Source: an uncultured Alphaproteobacteria bacterium
GTDB lineage: Bacteria; Pseudomonadota; Alphaproteobacteria; MPNO01; UBA2964
DNA: 64,000 bases
Reading direction: 5' to 3'
Assembly (NCBI GenBank): GCA_951812775.1
Contig: OX638326.1
Coordinates: 632,335 to 696,334, forward strand
Shown here: positions 26,824 to 35,509 of the stretch, piece after piece
How positions within the stretch are numbered: position 1 is the stretch's first letter
How the letters are laid out: every line of letters starts with the position of its first letter
The notes under the pieces: generated by a model
The model's input: only the letters and a program-made list of their open reading frames with translations
Database searches by the model: none
Told to the model about the DNA's origin: nothing
Translations under genes and position numbers: made by a program

Positions 26824-27726
26824 TTATGGAATTAACGCAGCGACGTTATAGATTAAAGTCGCCACTAAACTGGAACCAACTGCAAAGAGAAAACCCTTGT
26901 GGACAAGAGGGGAAACTTTAGTGCGCCTTGGAATATACTCGACAGTGGGAAACAACCATCGAAAATACTTAAATGAAAGTGCAGCGGTAAAAATCGTCAA
27001 AATGATGCAATAAACATATATAGCGATCCAAGCTGCTGCAGATACATCTTTAAAAAACCCTGGGAACGAAACTTCAATTTTATACAGCCCCAATAGAGCG
27101 AGCGGAAAAAACAAAAAATACAAATAAAAATCGTAAGTTCCACTGCCGTTTAGTATCGCTCGGTTAGTTTCATTTCGTTTCATAAAATCCGAAATTTTTT
27201 GATGCGTCGATATCACCCAATCTTCGTCATAACCGAAAATATTAATACAACTACCGTTTTCACTCGGATTGCTTGGCGAATTTAACTGATTAATTGCAAT
27301 TGGAGACCGCTCAAAATCAAGAAATATTTGCACACAATTTGTAGGATTTTTACCATTCGTAGCATTGCCGAACACGGTCGTGTTGGAAATATATACGCTA
27401 GACAAATCGTCAGAAAACTTGAGATTCTTAAAGTTATGAAAGTCAGCCTCAACTACAGAATTACCTTTTAAATCCCTGATAGTGTAATCGACGCGAAAGT
27501 ACTTCTCGACCTCTTCCCTTAGATGTTCCTCACTCTCAAACAAGGTTGGGTTTTCAACACCAATTTGAAGCTTTTGAGCGTCGATGGTTTTCATATCTAC
27601 GATCTCGAAAAGCTCAATTAAGTCGTCTGCAGTTAACGAAACATTTCGAATAATCATGTCCCGTCTGTGCTGGTCAGGAACCGGAGCTATTGCCGGAGGA
27701 TTTGCAATTTCAATTTCATCAGACAT
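26824..27726 (-). CDS. Unknown A/T-rich membrane protein
   Basis: A 300-residue protein not recognised. The N-terminal 180 residues are soluble and charged; residues about 200-295 hold three hydrophobic helices (FYLYFLFFPLALLGLY, AAWIAIYVYCIILTIFTAA, KGFLFAVGSSLVATLIY). A/T-rich codons set it apart from mlaE and the ubiD genes on either side, which suggests a recent arrival. It starts at ATG 27726. It is a single gene with no partner. Confidence 0.7.
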   Translation of the reverse strand: MSDEIEIANPPAIAPVPDQHRRDMIIRNVSLTADDLIELFEIVDMKTIDAQKLQIGVENPTLFESEEHLREEVEKYFRVDYTIRDLKGNSVVEADFHNFKNLKFSDDLSSVYISNTTVFGNATNGKNPTNCVQIFLDFERSPIAINQLNSPSNPSENGSCINIFGYDEDWVISTHQKISDFMKRNETNRAILNGSGTYDFYLYFLFFPLALLGLYKIEVSFPGFFKDVSAAAWIAIYVYCIILTIFTAALSFKYFRWLFPTVEYIPRRTKVSPLVHKGFLFAVGSSLVATLIYNVAALIP

Positions 27727-27790
27727 ACGTCGACTTTTTCACCTTATCCGCGCAATTTCAAGCCGTACGCATAAATCGAAATCTGATAAA

Positions 27791-27820
27791 AAAAGCCCCG
27801 GAGTAAACCCCGGGGCTTTT
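27791..27820 (-). terminator. Intrinsic terminator of the ubiD operon
   Basis: AAAAGCCCCGG (27791-27801) pairs perfectly with CCGGGGCTTTT (27810-27820) around an 8-nt loop. On the minus strand a run of T follows, so it ends transcription of the three ubiD genes. The sequence would also function on the plus strand, though no plus gene ends here. Confidence 0.88.
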
Positions 27821-27864
27821 CCTCATCCCATCGATATTCGTAAATATCGACGCCTTTTATTCTC

Positions 27865-29319
27865 TTATTCGAAAACCTTCGGGAACTTCTTGCGAACTTC
27901 CGCTGCCAGTTCCGGCGAGGTTTGCGCCACGGCCGGGAAGGTTTCGATCCGCTCATATGGACGGCAGGCATTGATAACCACCCGCGTATTGTAGAGCGTG
28001 TCTTCGCCATGCATCGGGTCGAGACGCGATGACTGGCACTGGTTGAGATGGATGATGTCCTTCTCAGGGTCAGAGCGCGTACCCATCGCCCACACGACAT
28101 CATGTAGATTATGCGCTTCGATATCCTCATCGACCACAACCGTATAGCGGCCACAATAGGTCGCCGGGTTGAGCTGAGAAGCCATCAGGCCTGCCTGTGT
28201 GGCATGGCCATAGAAACGCTGCTTGATCGAAACAACCACGAATGTCCGGCCTGAACCGGCTTCATGATGCCAGACACCGCGAACGTCCTGAACGCCAGCT
28301 TTCTGCAGCCCTTCGAGCAATGTCACCGACCGGGTGAAGCAACGCTCAAACAGATGCGAATGTGGCGGCTTCTGGCTCGCAGCACAGGTCAGGATCGGGT
28401 TGTTCCGGTGATAGACCTTGGTGATCTTAAAGACCGGGTCCTGCTCGGCATCACCGGCATAATAACCGGTCCATTCACCGAACGGCCCTTCCATGCGGGT
28501 CTCGTCAGGATATTGATACCCTTCGATGACGATTTCCGAATGTGCCGGGAATGGCAGGCCATTATCACCAATGATCAACTCAATCGGTTTACCGGCGAGG
28601 CCGCCCTGGAAAGCAAACTCTTCAACATCATCAGGAATGGTCATACGCGCGGCGAGGAAGTGGGTCGGATCAACGCCAACAACAACCGTTACCGGGCAAG
28701 GCTCACCCTTGGAGAAATACTTGGCCCGCTGGATATTCCCCTGCTTGCCATTTGATGCCATGACACCCAGTGTCTGGCCATCATGCACCATGCAACGATA
28801 GGTGCCGGAATTGACCCGGCCATTGTCAGGATCACGCGTGATCACACCACAGGCTGTTCCGATATAGCGGCCACCATCCAGCTCATGATGGATCGGCACG
28901 GGAACAGTCTTTTCGATGTCGATATCATCGCCTTCGAGAACATTCTCCAGAACCGGACCTTCATCGACATAGCGCGGCGGGATCGGCTCATGGTTGAACA
29001 TTTTCTCCCGGTAAGCCTTCAGCAGCTCAAAACGGTTGTCCTGAAGTTCAGTATCCATGCCAACGGCGAGTGCCAGGCGATACGGTGAGGCAAGCATGCC
29101 ATAGAGGCAGCGATACCCTTCCGGGTAGCCGGGAATATTATCAAACAGGACCGCTTTGGCCTTCTCGACGCGCTCTCGATAGAGCACCTCAACCACAGCG
29201 CCCATTTCCTTGTCCCAATGTGCGCCATCTACTTTCTCAAGCTGGCCATTTTCTTCGCACGCCGCGAGAAAATCACGCAAATCAGTTTGTGGGCTAAAAT
29301 TCTCTCTTCCACCGTCCAT
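27865..29319 (-). CDS. UbiD-family decarboxylase, paralogue 1 (metal-ligand His replaced by Gln)
   Basis: A 484-residue UbiD fold protein. The active-site pair is intact in METhionine-flanked EGPFGEW (Glu equivalents of Fdc1 277 and 282), as is the Arg in NSGTYRCM (Arg173 equivalent) with Asn five residues before it. The His ligand of prenylated-FMN/Mn, expected 18 residues after that Arg, is Gln (NGKQGN), where its neighbours have KHG. ATG 29319 follows AGGAG. Last gene of the operon before the terminator. A catalytic partner of reduced metal binding, or a non-catalytic subunit, is possible. Confidence 0.85.
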   Translation of the reverse strand: MDGGRENFSPQTDLRDFLAACEENGQLEKVDGAHWDKEMGAVVEVLYRERVEKAKAVLFDNIPGYPEGYRCLYGMLASPYRLALAVGMDTELQDNRFELLKAYREKMFNHEPIPPRYVDEGPVLENVLEGDDIDIEKTVPVPIHHELDGGRYIGTACGVITRDPDNGRVNSGTYRCMVHDGQTLGVMASNGKQGNIQRAKYFSKGEPCPVTVVVGVDPTHFLAARMTIPDDVEEFAFQGGLAGKPIELIIGDNGLPFPAHSEIVIEGYQYPDETRMEGPFGEWTGYYAGDAEQDPVFKITKVYHRNNPILTCAASQKPPHSHLFERCFTRSVTLLEGLQKAGVQDVRGVWHHEAGSGRTFVVVSIKQRFYGHATQAGLMASQLNPATYCGRYTVVVDEDIEAHNLHDVVWAMGTRSDPEKDIIHLNQCQSSRLDPMHGEDTLYNTRVVINACRPYERIETFPAVAQTSPELAAEVRKKFPKVFE

Positions 29320-29380
29320 TACTTCGTCTCCTCTGTTAATCAAACATCGTTTGCCGTCCGTTCTAAGGCCGGTGTTTTCG

Positions 29381-30874
29381 TCAATCTCTGAGATGCCCCC
29401 ACTTGTCCCAGGCCTCGCGGCGGGCTTCGGGGGTCGGGGCGTTTACTTCCTGAAACTCTTCTTTCCAGTGAAACGGCCGGCAGGCATCGATAATTGCCCG
29501 ACTGTTATAGAGCTTTCCGGCCTTGCGGTCATCCGGAGAAATCACCGGATCAAGGGCCGATGACCACATATTGTGAATAATATCGATTCCGGACGCCGGA
29601 TCGCACCGCGTACACACCGCCCAGATCACTTCTTCGAGGTTTGAGACATCAACATCCTCATCAACCACCACGACAATTCGGCCGAGATAGGCGCCGGCAT
29701 GGCAGGTCGCGGCAATATGACCGGCCTGTGTTGCATGCCCCGGATAGCGCTGCTTGATCCCGATCGCCAGGAACAGCCGTGAACCACCGACCTCATGCGC
29801 CCAGACGTTATCGACATCGGGCACCCCGGCGCGGGCAATATTCTCCTTCAGCACTGCCGAGCGGCTGATCGCCCGATAGCGCGCATACTCATACGGCATA
29901 CGGATATGGGCCGCGCCCAGCATAATGGGATCATCGCGATGATAGATGGCAGAAATATCGACCCAGGGTTCCGCTTCCATCTGCCCGCCCTGATAGCCAA
30001 GCCATTCACCAAAAGGTCCCTCCGGCGCCGTGTTGCCCGGGTGAATAAACCCTTCAATGACAATTTCCGAATTTGCCGGGAAAGGCAGTCCTGTATGCTT
30101 GCCCGTTACGCATTTGATGGCTTCGCCACGATAGGCGCCCATCATATCCAGCTCGCACATCCCTTCCGGAGCCTCGGTTGAAGAGGTCAGGAAAGAGAGC
30201 GGATCGCTGCCAACGACAATACAGACCGGCATCGGATCGCCCTTGGCCATATATTTGTCGCGATGAATCCGGCCATGCTTGCCAGGTGAGATATAAAGGC
30301 CGACCCGTTTCTCATCATGCACCATGACGCGATAGGTGCCGCAATTGATCCAGCCGGTATCAGGGTCACGCGTTATATTGAAACACCCAGTGCCAATATA
30401 CCGCCCGCCATCTGCCGGGTTCCACAAGGGCGATGGGAATTTCGTGACGTCGATATCATCGCCTTCAATAACATTTTCAAAGACGGGACCATCCTCGACG
30501 ATCTCATGCTGGATCGGATCAAGGTTTTTAGTGTGTTGATGATATGACTGGCTCAGCTCCAGCTTGTTGAGATTGGACGGGAACCCCAGTGTCAGGTTTT
30601 TGCGCGTACCGGTGAACCAGTTGACCAGAATGCGGAACCCTTTTGGGCACCCCTCGACCTCGTCAAAGACCACTGACGGCGTGCCTTCATCATGGCACAT
30701 CACCTCAACGACCTGGCCGATATCTTTTTCCCAGCTGGCGCCGGTCACAACTTTCAGATCACCGCGTTTCTCGACTTCGGCGAGCCAGTCGCGCAAATCG
30801 ACATATTCCAGCGCACAGGCAGCATTATCGCCTGACTCCACTATCTCTGCTGAAGCAGAAGGATCATTCATCAT
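29381..30874 (-). CDS. UbiD-family decarboxylase, paralogue 2
   Basis: A 497-residue prenylated-FMN-dependent decarboxylase homologue. N-x-GTYR, the His ligand in SPGKHGRIHRD (18 residues after the Arg), a Glu in GMCELDMMGAYRG, and the catalytic EGPFGEW are all present. It lies 61 bp downstream of paralogue 3 sequence-wise across a hairpin-containing gap of 108 bp, and 61 bp upstream of paralogue 1. Together they likely form a homo- or hetero-oligomer acting on an aromatic or alpha,beta-unsaturated acid. UbiX, which makes prFMN, is not encoded here. Confidence 0.88.
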   Translation of the reverse strand: MMNDPSASAEIVESGDNAACALEYVDLRDWLAEVEKRGDLKVVTGASWEKDIGQVVEVMCHDEGTPSVVFDEVEGCPKGFRILVNWFTGTRKNLTLGFPSNLNKLELSQSYHQHTKNLDPIQHEIVEDGPVFENVIEGDDIDVTKFPSPLWNPADGGRYIGTGCFNITRDPDTGWINCGTYRVMVHDEKRVGLYISPGKHGRIHRDKYMAKGDPMPVCIVVGSDPLSFLTSSTEAPEGMCELDMMGAYRGEAIKCVTGKHTGLPFPANSEIVIEGFIHPGNTAPEGPFGEWLGYQGGQMEAEPWVDISAIYHRDDPIMLGAAHIRMPYEYARYRAISRSAVLKENIARAGVPDVDNVWAHEVGGSRLFLAIGIKQRYPGHATQAGHIAATCHAGAYLGRIVVVVDEDVDVSNLEEVIWAVCTRCDPASGIDIIHNMWSSALDPVISPDDRKAGKLYNSRAIIDACRPFHWKEEFQEVNAPTPEARREAWDKWGHLRD

Positions 30875-30926
30875 GCCGTCCCTGACCAGTTATTTTGAGA
30901 CCTGTTTTAGCGTGTTTAATCAGGAA

Positions 30927-30991
30927 CGGCCACCGTGCTTTCGTACGATGGCCGCTCTCTAACGCTTTGCGAAGAAGTAAGATTACTTCTT
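30927..30991 (-). promoter_or_regulatory. Intercistronic hairpins between ubiD paralogues 3 and 2
   Basis: Two inverted repeats lie in the 108-bp gap. AAGAAGTAA (30972-30980) pairs with TTACTTCTT (30983-30991), overlapping the stop of paralogue 3. GGCCACCGT and ACGATGGCC (about 30929-30954) pair with one mismatch. No T-run follows, so they are more like RNA-processing or stability elements than terminators. Confidence 0.4.
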
Positions 30992-32503
30992 GGTAACAAC
31001 CTGATTGTCGGCTGTAACCGGACCACAGAGGTGACCCCACTTATCATAGGCTTCTTTCATCACAGCCGGTTCCGGCGAGTTCACTGCAGGGAATTCATCC
31101 TTCCAGTGGAATGGCCGGCACGCATCAATGATAGCGCGGCTGTTGGTCAGGTTGCCCTTGGCACGCTCTTCCGGCGGAATGCGCGGATCAAGAGGCGTAG
31201 ACCAGCAATTGTGGATGATGTCGATTGAAGTTGCTGGATCAGAGCGCGTAATACACGCCCACATCAGCTCTTCGAGATTGGAAACATCGACATCGTCATC
31301 CACAACGATCACGTATTTACCCGCATAGGCACCAGCATGGCACATCGCGGCAACATGACCGGTCTGCATGGAATGACCGGGATAACGCTGTTTGATGGAA
31401 ATACCCAGCAACATACGGGCGGTACCACATTCGTGGGCCCAAACGCCTGTTACATCGGGAACACCGGCTTTTTCGATGTTTTCTTTCAACGCAGCCGAAC
31501 GGGTAACCGCACGATAGCGTGCCAACTCATCCGGCGGACGCAGCGGAGGACACCCAAGGATGATGGGGTCGTTCCGGTGATAGATCGCCTTGATGTCGAG
31601 GATCGGCTCAGGACGAACGTCAGAACCGTAATATCCGGTCCACTCGCCAAACGGCCCTTCCTGACGGCGGTTGTTCGGCTGGATAAAGCCTTCAATAACA
31701 ACCTCGGCATTGGCCGGGAAAGGCAGTCCTGTGTGCTTGCCTTCAACACATTCCAGAGCGTGGCCGCGATAACCACCGAGAATGTCATATTCACATTCTC
31801 CCGGAGGCAATTCGGTACAGCCCATCAGGAAAGCCATCGGATCACCACCTAGTACAACAACAGCCGGCATCGGCTCATTATTGGCTTCGTACTTGTCACG
31901 ATGAATCCTGCCATGCTTGCCAGGTGAGATATAGAACCCGACTTCATTCTTGCTCTGGATCATAACGCGGTAAGTACCGAGGTTGATCCAGTCAGTGTCA
32001 GGGTCACGGGTGACGTTGTAGGAACCGGTACCGATATAACGGCCACCGTCCTTGTCATGCCACATCGGTGCGGGGAACTTCTCGATGTCGATGTCATCGC
32101 CTTCAAGAATGTTCTCAAACACCGAACCGGTCTCAACGATCTTATGCGGGATCGATTCAACACCCTTCATGTGTTCGTGCACACCGTCAGTCAGCTCAAG
32201 CTTGTCCCATTCCGGCGGGAAGCCCATCGTCATGCATTTGCGCTTGCCGGCAAAGAAGTTGATGAGCATCCGGAAACCCGGGGGGCAACCAGGAACATCA
32301 TCAAACACGATGCACGGTGCGCTCTCGTCATGCTGGACAACTTCGGCCGCAAGACCGATATCTTCTTCCCAGTTGGCTCCCTTAACAACGCGGAGTTCGC
32401 CGAGCTTTTCGGCCTCCACGATCCATTCGCGCATGTCCTCGTAGGTCATGCGGGCGCCGACATTTGACCCTCCGTCCACGGCTGTGGCTGTAGAATCTGC
32501 CAT
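30983..32503 (-). CDS. UbiD-family decarboxylase, paralogue 3
   Basis: A 506-residue UbiD protein, first of three in the operon. All expected residues are present: N-x-GTYR, His in SPGKHGRIHRD, Glu in GECEYDILGGYRG, and EGPFGEW with both active-site Glu. GGGAG lies 10 nt before the ATG. The promoter on the left side of the LysR gene drives it. This is the copy most likely to be catalytic on its own. Confidence 0.9.
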   Translation of the reverse strand: MADSTATAVDGGSNVGARMTYEDMREWIVEAEKLGELRVVKGANWEEDIGLAAEVVQHDESAPCIVFDDVPGCPPGFRMLINFFAGKRKCMTMGFPPEWDKLELTDGVHEHMKGVESIPHKIVETGSVFENILEGDDIDIEKFPAPMWHDKDGGRYIGTGSYNVTRDPDTDWINLGTYRVMIQSKNEVGFYISPGKHGRIHRDKYEANNEPMPAVVVLGGDPMAFLMGCTELPPGECEYDILGGYRGHALECVEGKHTGLPFPANAEVVIEGFIQPNNRRQEGPFGEWTGYYGSDVRPEPILDIKAIYHRNDPIILGCPPLRPPDELARYRAVTRSAALKENIEKAGVPDVTGVWAHECGTARMLLGISIKQRYPGHSMQTGHVAAMCHAGAYAGKYVIVVDDDVDVSNLEELMWACITRSDPATSIDIIHNCWSTPLDPRIPPEERAKGNLTNSRAIIDACRPFHWKDEFPAVNSPEPAVMKEAYDKWGHLCGPVTADNQVVTKK

Positions 32504-32622
32504 TTATGAAGTCTCCCTATGAGATTTATCTGCACGACATGTGCAGAACAGTCACGGCCCCTATGCCGCGATCACCCGCAACCTACCGAATCCGCGGCGC
32601 TTGATACAAATACCGTCTCGGT

Positions 32623-32649
32623 ATTATAGTTATCTCGAATCGAGATAAC
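32623..32649 (-). promoter_or_regulatory. ubiD promoter -10 with a perfect palindromic operator in the spacer
   Basis: On the minus strand TATAAT occupies 32628-32623. Directly upstream, 32629-32649 is a 21-bp palindrome with perfect 10-bp arms, GTTATCTCGA and TCGAGATAAC, around one central A; it fills the -35/-10 spacer. The divergently transcribed LysR gene starts 48 bp away and is the natural candidate regulator. A dimer bound here could repress ubiD. The -35 hexamer is poor. Confidence 0.65.
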
Positions 32650-32697
32650 GAAGCGCTTTTAAGGGCTTATTTCACTCTTTTAACCAGGAATTTTACG

Positions 32698-33612
32698 GTG
32701 GACCTTCGCCAACTGAGATATTTCGCCGCAATTGCCGAATGCGGCAGTTTTAGTGAGGCCTCTGCCCGCTTGCGGGTCGCGCAATCCGCCCTCAGCCGAC
32801 ATATGCTATCGCTAGAGAAAGAACTTGGGGCGCGCCTGTTTGATCGGCACCCCCGCGGTATCGATATAACCCATTCCGGGACGCTGCTTCTGACGCGGAC
32901 CAAACGCATTATGTCGGAGATGGAAGAAGCCCGAAATGAGGTCATGGCACAGTCGGCGTTACCGAGTGGAGACGCTGTTATCGGCACAACATCAACGACC
33001 AGCCGGATCCTGTATGGCCCCCTCGCCGCCCAGTTTGCGCAGGACCATCCGAATGTGCGGCTGCGCTTTGTCGAGGGGGTGCCCTATCTGTTGCTGGAAG
33101 GGCTGGATACCGGAGATATCGACCTCGCGGTAATGGTCGACCCCGAGCCCCGCGCCAGTCTCGTGCTGGAACCGCTGGTGACCGAACAGGAATATCTTAT
33201 CGGTACCAACAAGGCGAATATGCCGTCTCCGCATTGCACGGCTGCAGACTTGGCTGGCTTGCCGCTGATCCTGCTGCCGCGACCGGCGGGAAGCCGGGTT
33301 AAGCTGGACCGCATGGCGGATGAAGCTGGTATCGCGTTCGACGTGACCCATGAGGTCGCCAATGTCGACGTCGTCAGGGATTTTGTCGAGCGCGGACTGG
33401 GCTACGGCATTCTGCCCTACTCCTCAATCACGCCCGGTGCCAATGACGGCCGCTTTCAGGCGGTACCGGTTGAGGGACTGACCATCACCCGAACACTCGT
33501 CCATCGGGCTGATCGCACGCCGAGCCCGGCGGTCGTAGAACTAACGCGTCGCGTTCATGATGAAATTGATAAGATGGTTAAGGAAGGCGGCTTCGGAAAC
33601 ATCGCCACCTGA
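32698..33612 (+). CDS. LysR-family transcriptional regulator
   Basis: A 304-residue regulator. An N-terminal winged helix-turn-helix (residues 1-60: DLRQLRYFAAIAECGSFSEA, VAQSALSRHMLSLEKELG) is followed by a periplasmic-binding-like effector domain. It starts with GTG. It faces the ubiD operon across 194 bp, and converges on dctM with 4 bp between stops. It likely senses the acid that the UbiD/TRAP cluster handles. Confidence 0.93.
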   Translation: MDLRQLRYFAAIAECGSFSEASARLRVAQSALSRHMLSLEKELGARLFDRHPRGIDITHSGTLLLTRTKRIMSEMEEARNEVMAQSALPSGDAVIGTTSTTSRILYGPLAAQFAQDHPNVRLRFVEGVPYLLLEGLDTGDIDLAVMVDPEPRASLVLEPLVTEQEYLIGTNKANMPSPHCTAADLAGLPLILLPRPAGSRVKLDRMADEAGIAFDVTHEVANVDVVRDFVERGLGYGILPYSSITPGANDGRFQAVPVEGLTITRTLVHRADRTPSPAVVELTRRVHDEIDKMVKEGGFGNIAT

Positions 33613-33616
33613 AACG

Positions 33617-34942
33617 TCATTCACTCGCCAATAATCGCGGCAGGATCAGCGTAATTGTCGGGAACAGGATGATAAACGCGACCCGGATGCCGTCCGAAAT
33701 AAAGAACGGCACCACGCCTTTGAAGGTCTCGATCATCGGCACATCTTCGGCCATCGAGTTGATGACAAAAACATTGAGTCCCACCGGTGGCGTTATCAGC
33801 CCGACCTCGACGACAATCAGCGTGATGATCCCGAACCACAGCTTGAGGTCTTCCGGCTGAAGCCCAAAATCGAGCACCGCTATGATTGGCCAGAAAATCG
33901 GCACGGTAAGCAGGATCATCGACAATGAATCCATCACGAAACCGAGCATAATAAACAGAACAACCATCATGAGCAGCACGCTCATCGGCAGCAGACCGGA
34001 TTCCTTAAAGAACATCGCCGCAGCAAGTGGCAGCTGGGAAAAGCCAAGGAAAGCATTAAAGACCGCGGCACCTAACAGTATAAGAAAGATCAGGGCCGTC
34101 GTCGTTGCAGTACTCATCAGCGCATCGATGAAGTCTTTGAACTTCATACCGCCACGCGACAAAGCAATCAGAAAAGTTCCAACAGAGCCAACGCCCGCGC
34201 CTTCTGTCGGCGTAAAGAACCCCAGATAGATACCGCCCATCACCAACAGGAAGATGACAAGAACCGGCCAGATATCGAGCAACGCCAAAAACTGTTCACT
34301 CCGAGAGGCCTTCGGTCCGGCTGGACCCGCTTCCGGATTGATCCGTACGACAATGGCAATCGCTGCCATGTACCCCAGCGCCGCGAGGATGCCTGGAATG
34401 AAAGCGGCCTGAAACAGCGTCACGATGTTGGCTTCCACCATAATCGCGTAGATGATCAGCACGACTGACGGCGGGATAAGGATACCGAGCGTTCCACCAG
34501 CAGCCAGTGAACCGGTCGCCAACGATCCGGCATAGTTGTAGCGTTTGAGTTCCGGCAGTGCGACCTGTCCCATTGTCGCCGCGGTTGCCAGCGAAGAACC
34601 GCTGATCGCCCCAAATCCACCGCAACCACCGACTGCTGCCATCGCGATGCCGCCACGATAATGGCCAAGCCACACATTAGCGGCTTTAAAGAGGGCCTGA
34701 CTAAGACCAGCCTTGGCGGCGAACTGCCCCATCAAAACGAAGAGAGGGACGACGGACAAGTCGAAGGTCGTAAACCGCCAATACATTTCGCCTTTGAGGT
34801 AGCTGAGGAGCGCTGCCGGTCCGGCGATGACGAAATAACCCACCAGGCCGACGGAAAGCATGGCAATCGCGATCGGAATGCGCAGCGCCAGCATAACCAG
34901 TAGAACGAAAAAGCCGAGACCGCCGATTTCCAAACCTGACAT
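33617..34942 (-). CDS. dctM: TRAP transporter large permease
   Basis: A 441-residue membrane protein with about twelve helices. TRAP DctM features: GLGFFVLLVMLALRIPIAIAM, GAISGSSLATAATMGQVALP, LGILIPPSVVLIIYAI and ITPPVGLNVFVI. It couples sodium-driven import of an organic acid. Its start is 9 bp from the dctQ stop. It is the last gene of the TRAP operon. Confidence 0.93.
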   Translation of the reverse strand: MSGLEIGGLGFFVLLVMLALRIPIAIAMLSVGLVGYFVIAGPAALLSYLKGEMYWRFTTFDLSVVPLFVLMGQFAAKAGLSQALFKAANVWLGHYRGGIAMAAVGGCGGFGAISGSSLATAATMGQVALPELKRYNYAGSLATGSLAAGGTLGILIPPSVVLIIYAIMVEANIVTLFQAAFIPGILAALGYMAAIAIVVRINPEAGPAGPKASRSEQFLALLDIWPVLVIFLLVMGGIYLGFFTPTEGAGVGSVGTFLIALSRGGMKFKDFIDALMSTATTTALIFLILLGAAVFNAFLGFSQLPLAAAMFFKESGLLPMSVLLMMVVLFIMLGFVMDSLSMILLTVPIFWPIIAVLDFGLQPEDLKLWFGIITLIVVEVGLITPPVGLNVFVINSMAEDVPMIETFKGVVPFFISDGIRVAFIILFPTITLILPRLLASE

Positions 34943-34951
34943 TTACTATTC

Positions 34952-35482
34952 CTACAGGGTTCGGTTCAGGCGGATTTCACGATAGCTCCGCACGACCGTG
35001 TAAATATTTACGGCTAATAGAAGAACCAGACAGAGTATGGCTAATGGAAATGTCCACCATTGCGGCACTTCCAGAACCAAAGTCATCTGATCGTTTTCAT
35101 AGAGATCAATGCCGCCAAGCGGTAAGCGCCACAGCATCAATATGATGATAACGACGTAGAGAAAATTTCCGATAAAGTCGCATATCGTTCGTGCCTTAAA
35201 CGATGCCCGGCTCATAAAGATGTCGACGATGACATTTTCACGCACCAGCTGGCAGTACGGCAAAAACGCAAAAACGGCAACGCCCGTACCAATCGCAATC
35301 AACTCAAAATCACCGGTAACCGGCAGGCTGATGGTCGAACGACCGGTGACGCTAACCGTCGTCAGGACAGCCATCGCGCACAGCACGAAACCACCAAAGA
35401 TCGCGAAGCCCCGCGATATTTGAAACAAAACCCGACCCACCGAATCGGTGGGTCGGGTATGTTGTCCTGAAGACTCAGCCAT
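34952..35482 (-). CDS. dctQ: TRAP transporter small permease
   Basis: A 176-residue membrane protein with four helices (FAIFGGFVLCAMAVLTTVS, LIAIGTGVAVFAFLPYCQL, LYVVIIILMLWRLPL, TFPLAILCLVLLLAVN). NVIVDIF is the DctQ hallmark. Residues 9-17 are encoded within a strong hairpin with a following T-run, so the true start may be downstream of it, for example at a TTG; the N-terminal 17 residues are not needed for the family fold. Confidence 0.85.
   Translation of the reverse strand: MAESSGQHTRPTDSVGRVLFQISRGFAIFGGFVLCAMAVLTTVSVTGRSTISLPVTGDFELIAIGTGVAVFAFLPYCQLVRENVIVDIFMSRASFKARTICDFIGNFLYVVIIILMLWRLPLGGIDLYENDQMTLVLEVPQWWTFPLAILCLVLLLAVNIYTVVRSYREIRLNRTL
35431..35457 (-). terminator. Terminator-like hairpin at the dctP-dctQ junction
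   Basis: CCCGACCCACCGA (35431-35443) and TCGGTGGGTCGGG (35445-35457) pair perfectly over 13 bp around one base. On the minus strand TTTTGTTTCA follows at once, the layout of an intrinsic terminator. It falls just inside the annotated dctQ start. A partial terminator here would give more of the binding protein than of the membrane subunits. Confidence 0.6.
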
Positions 35483-35509
35483 TAGAAAGCACTAAATCGC
35501 AGCAGCACC

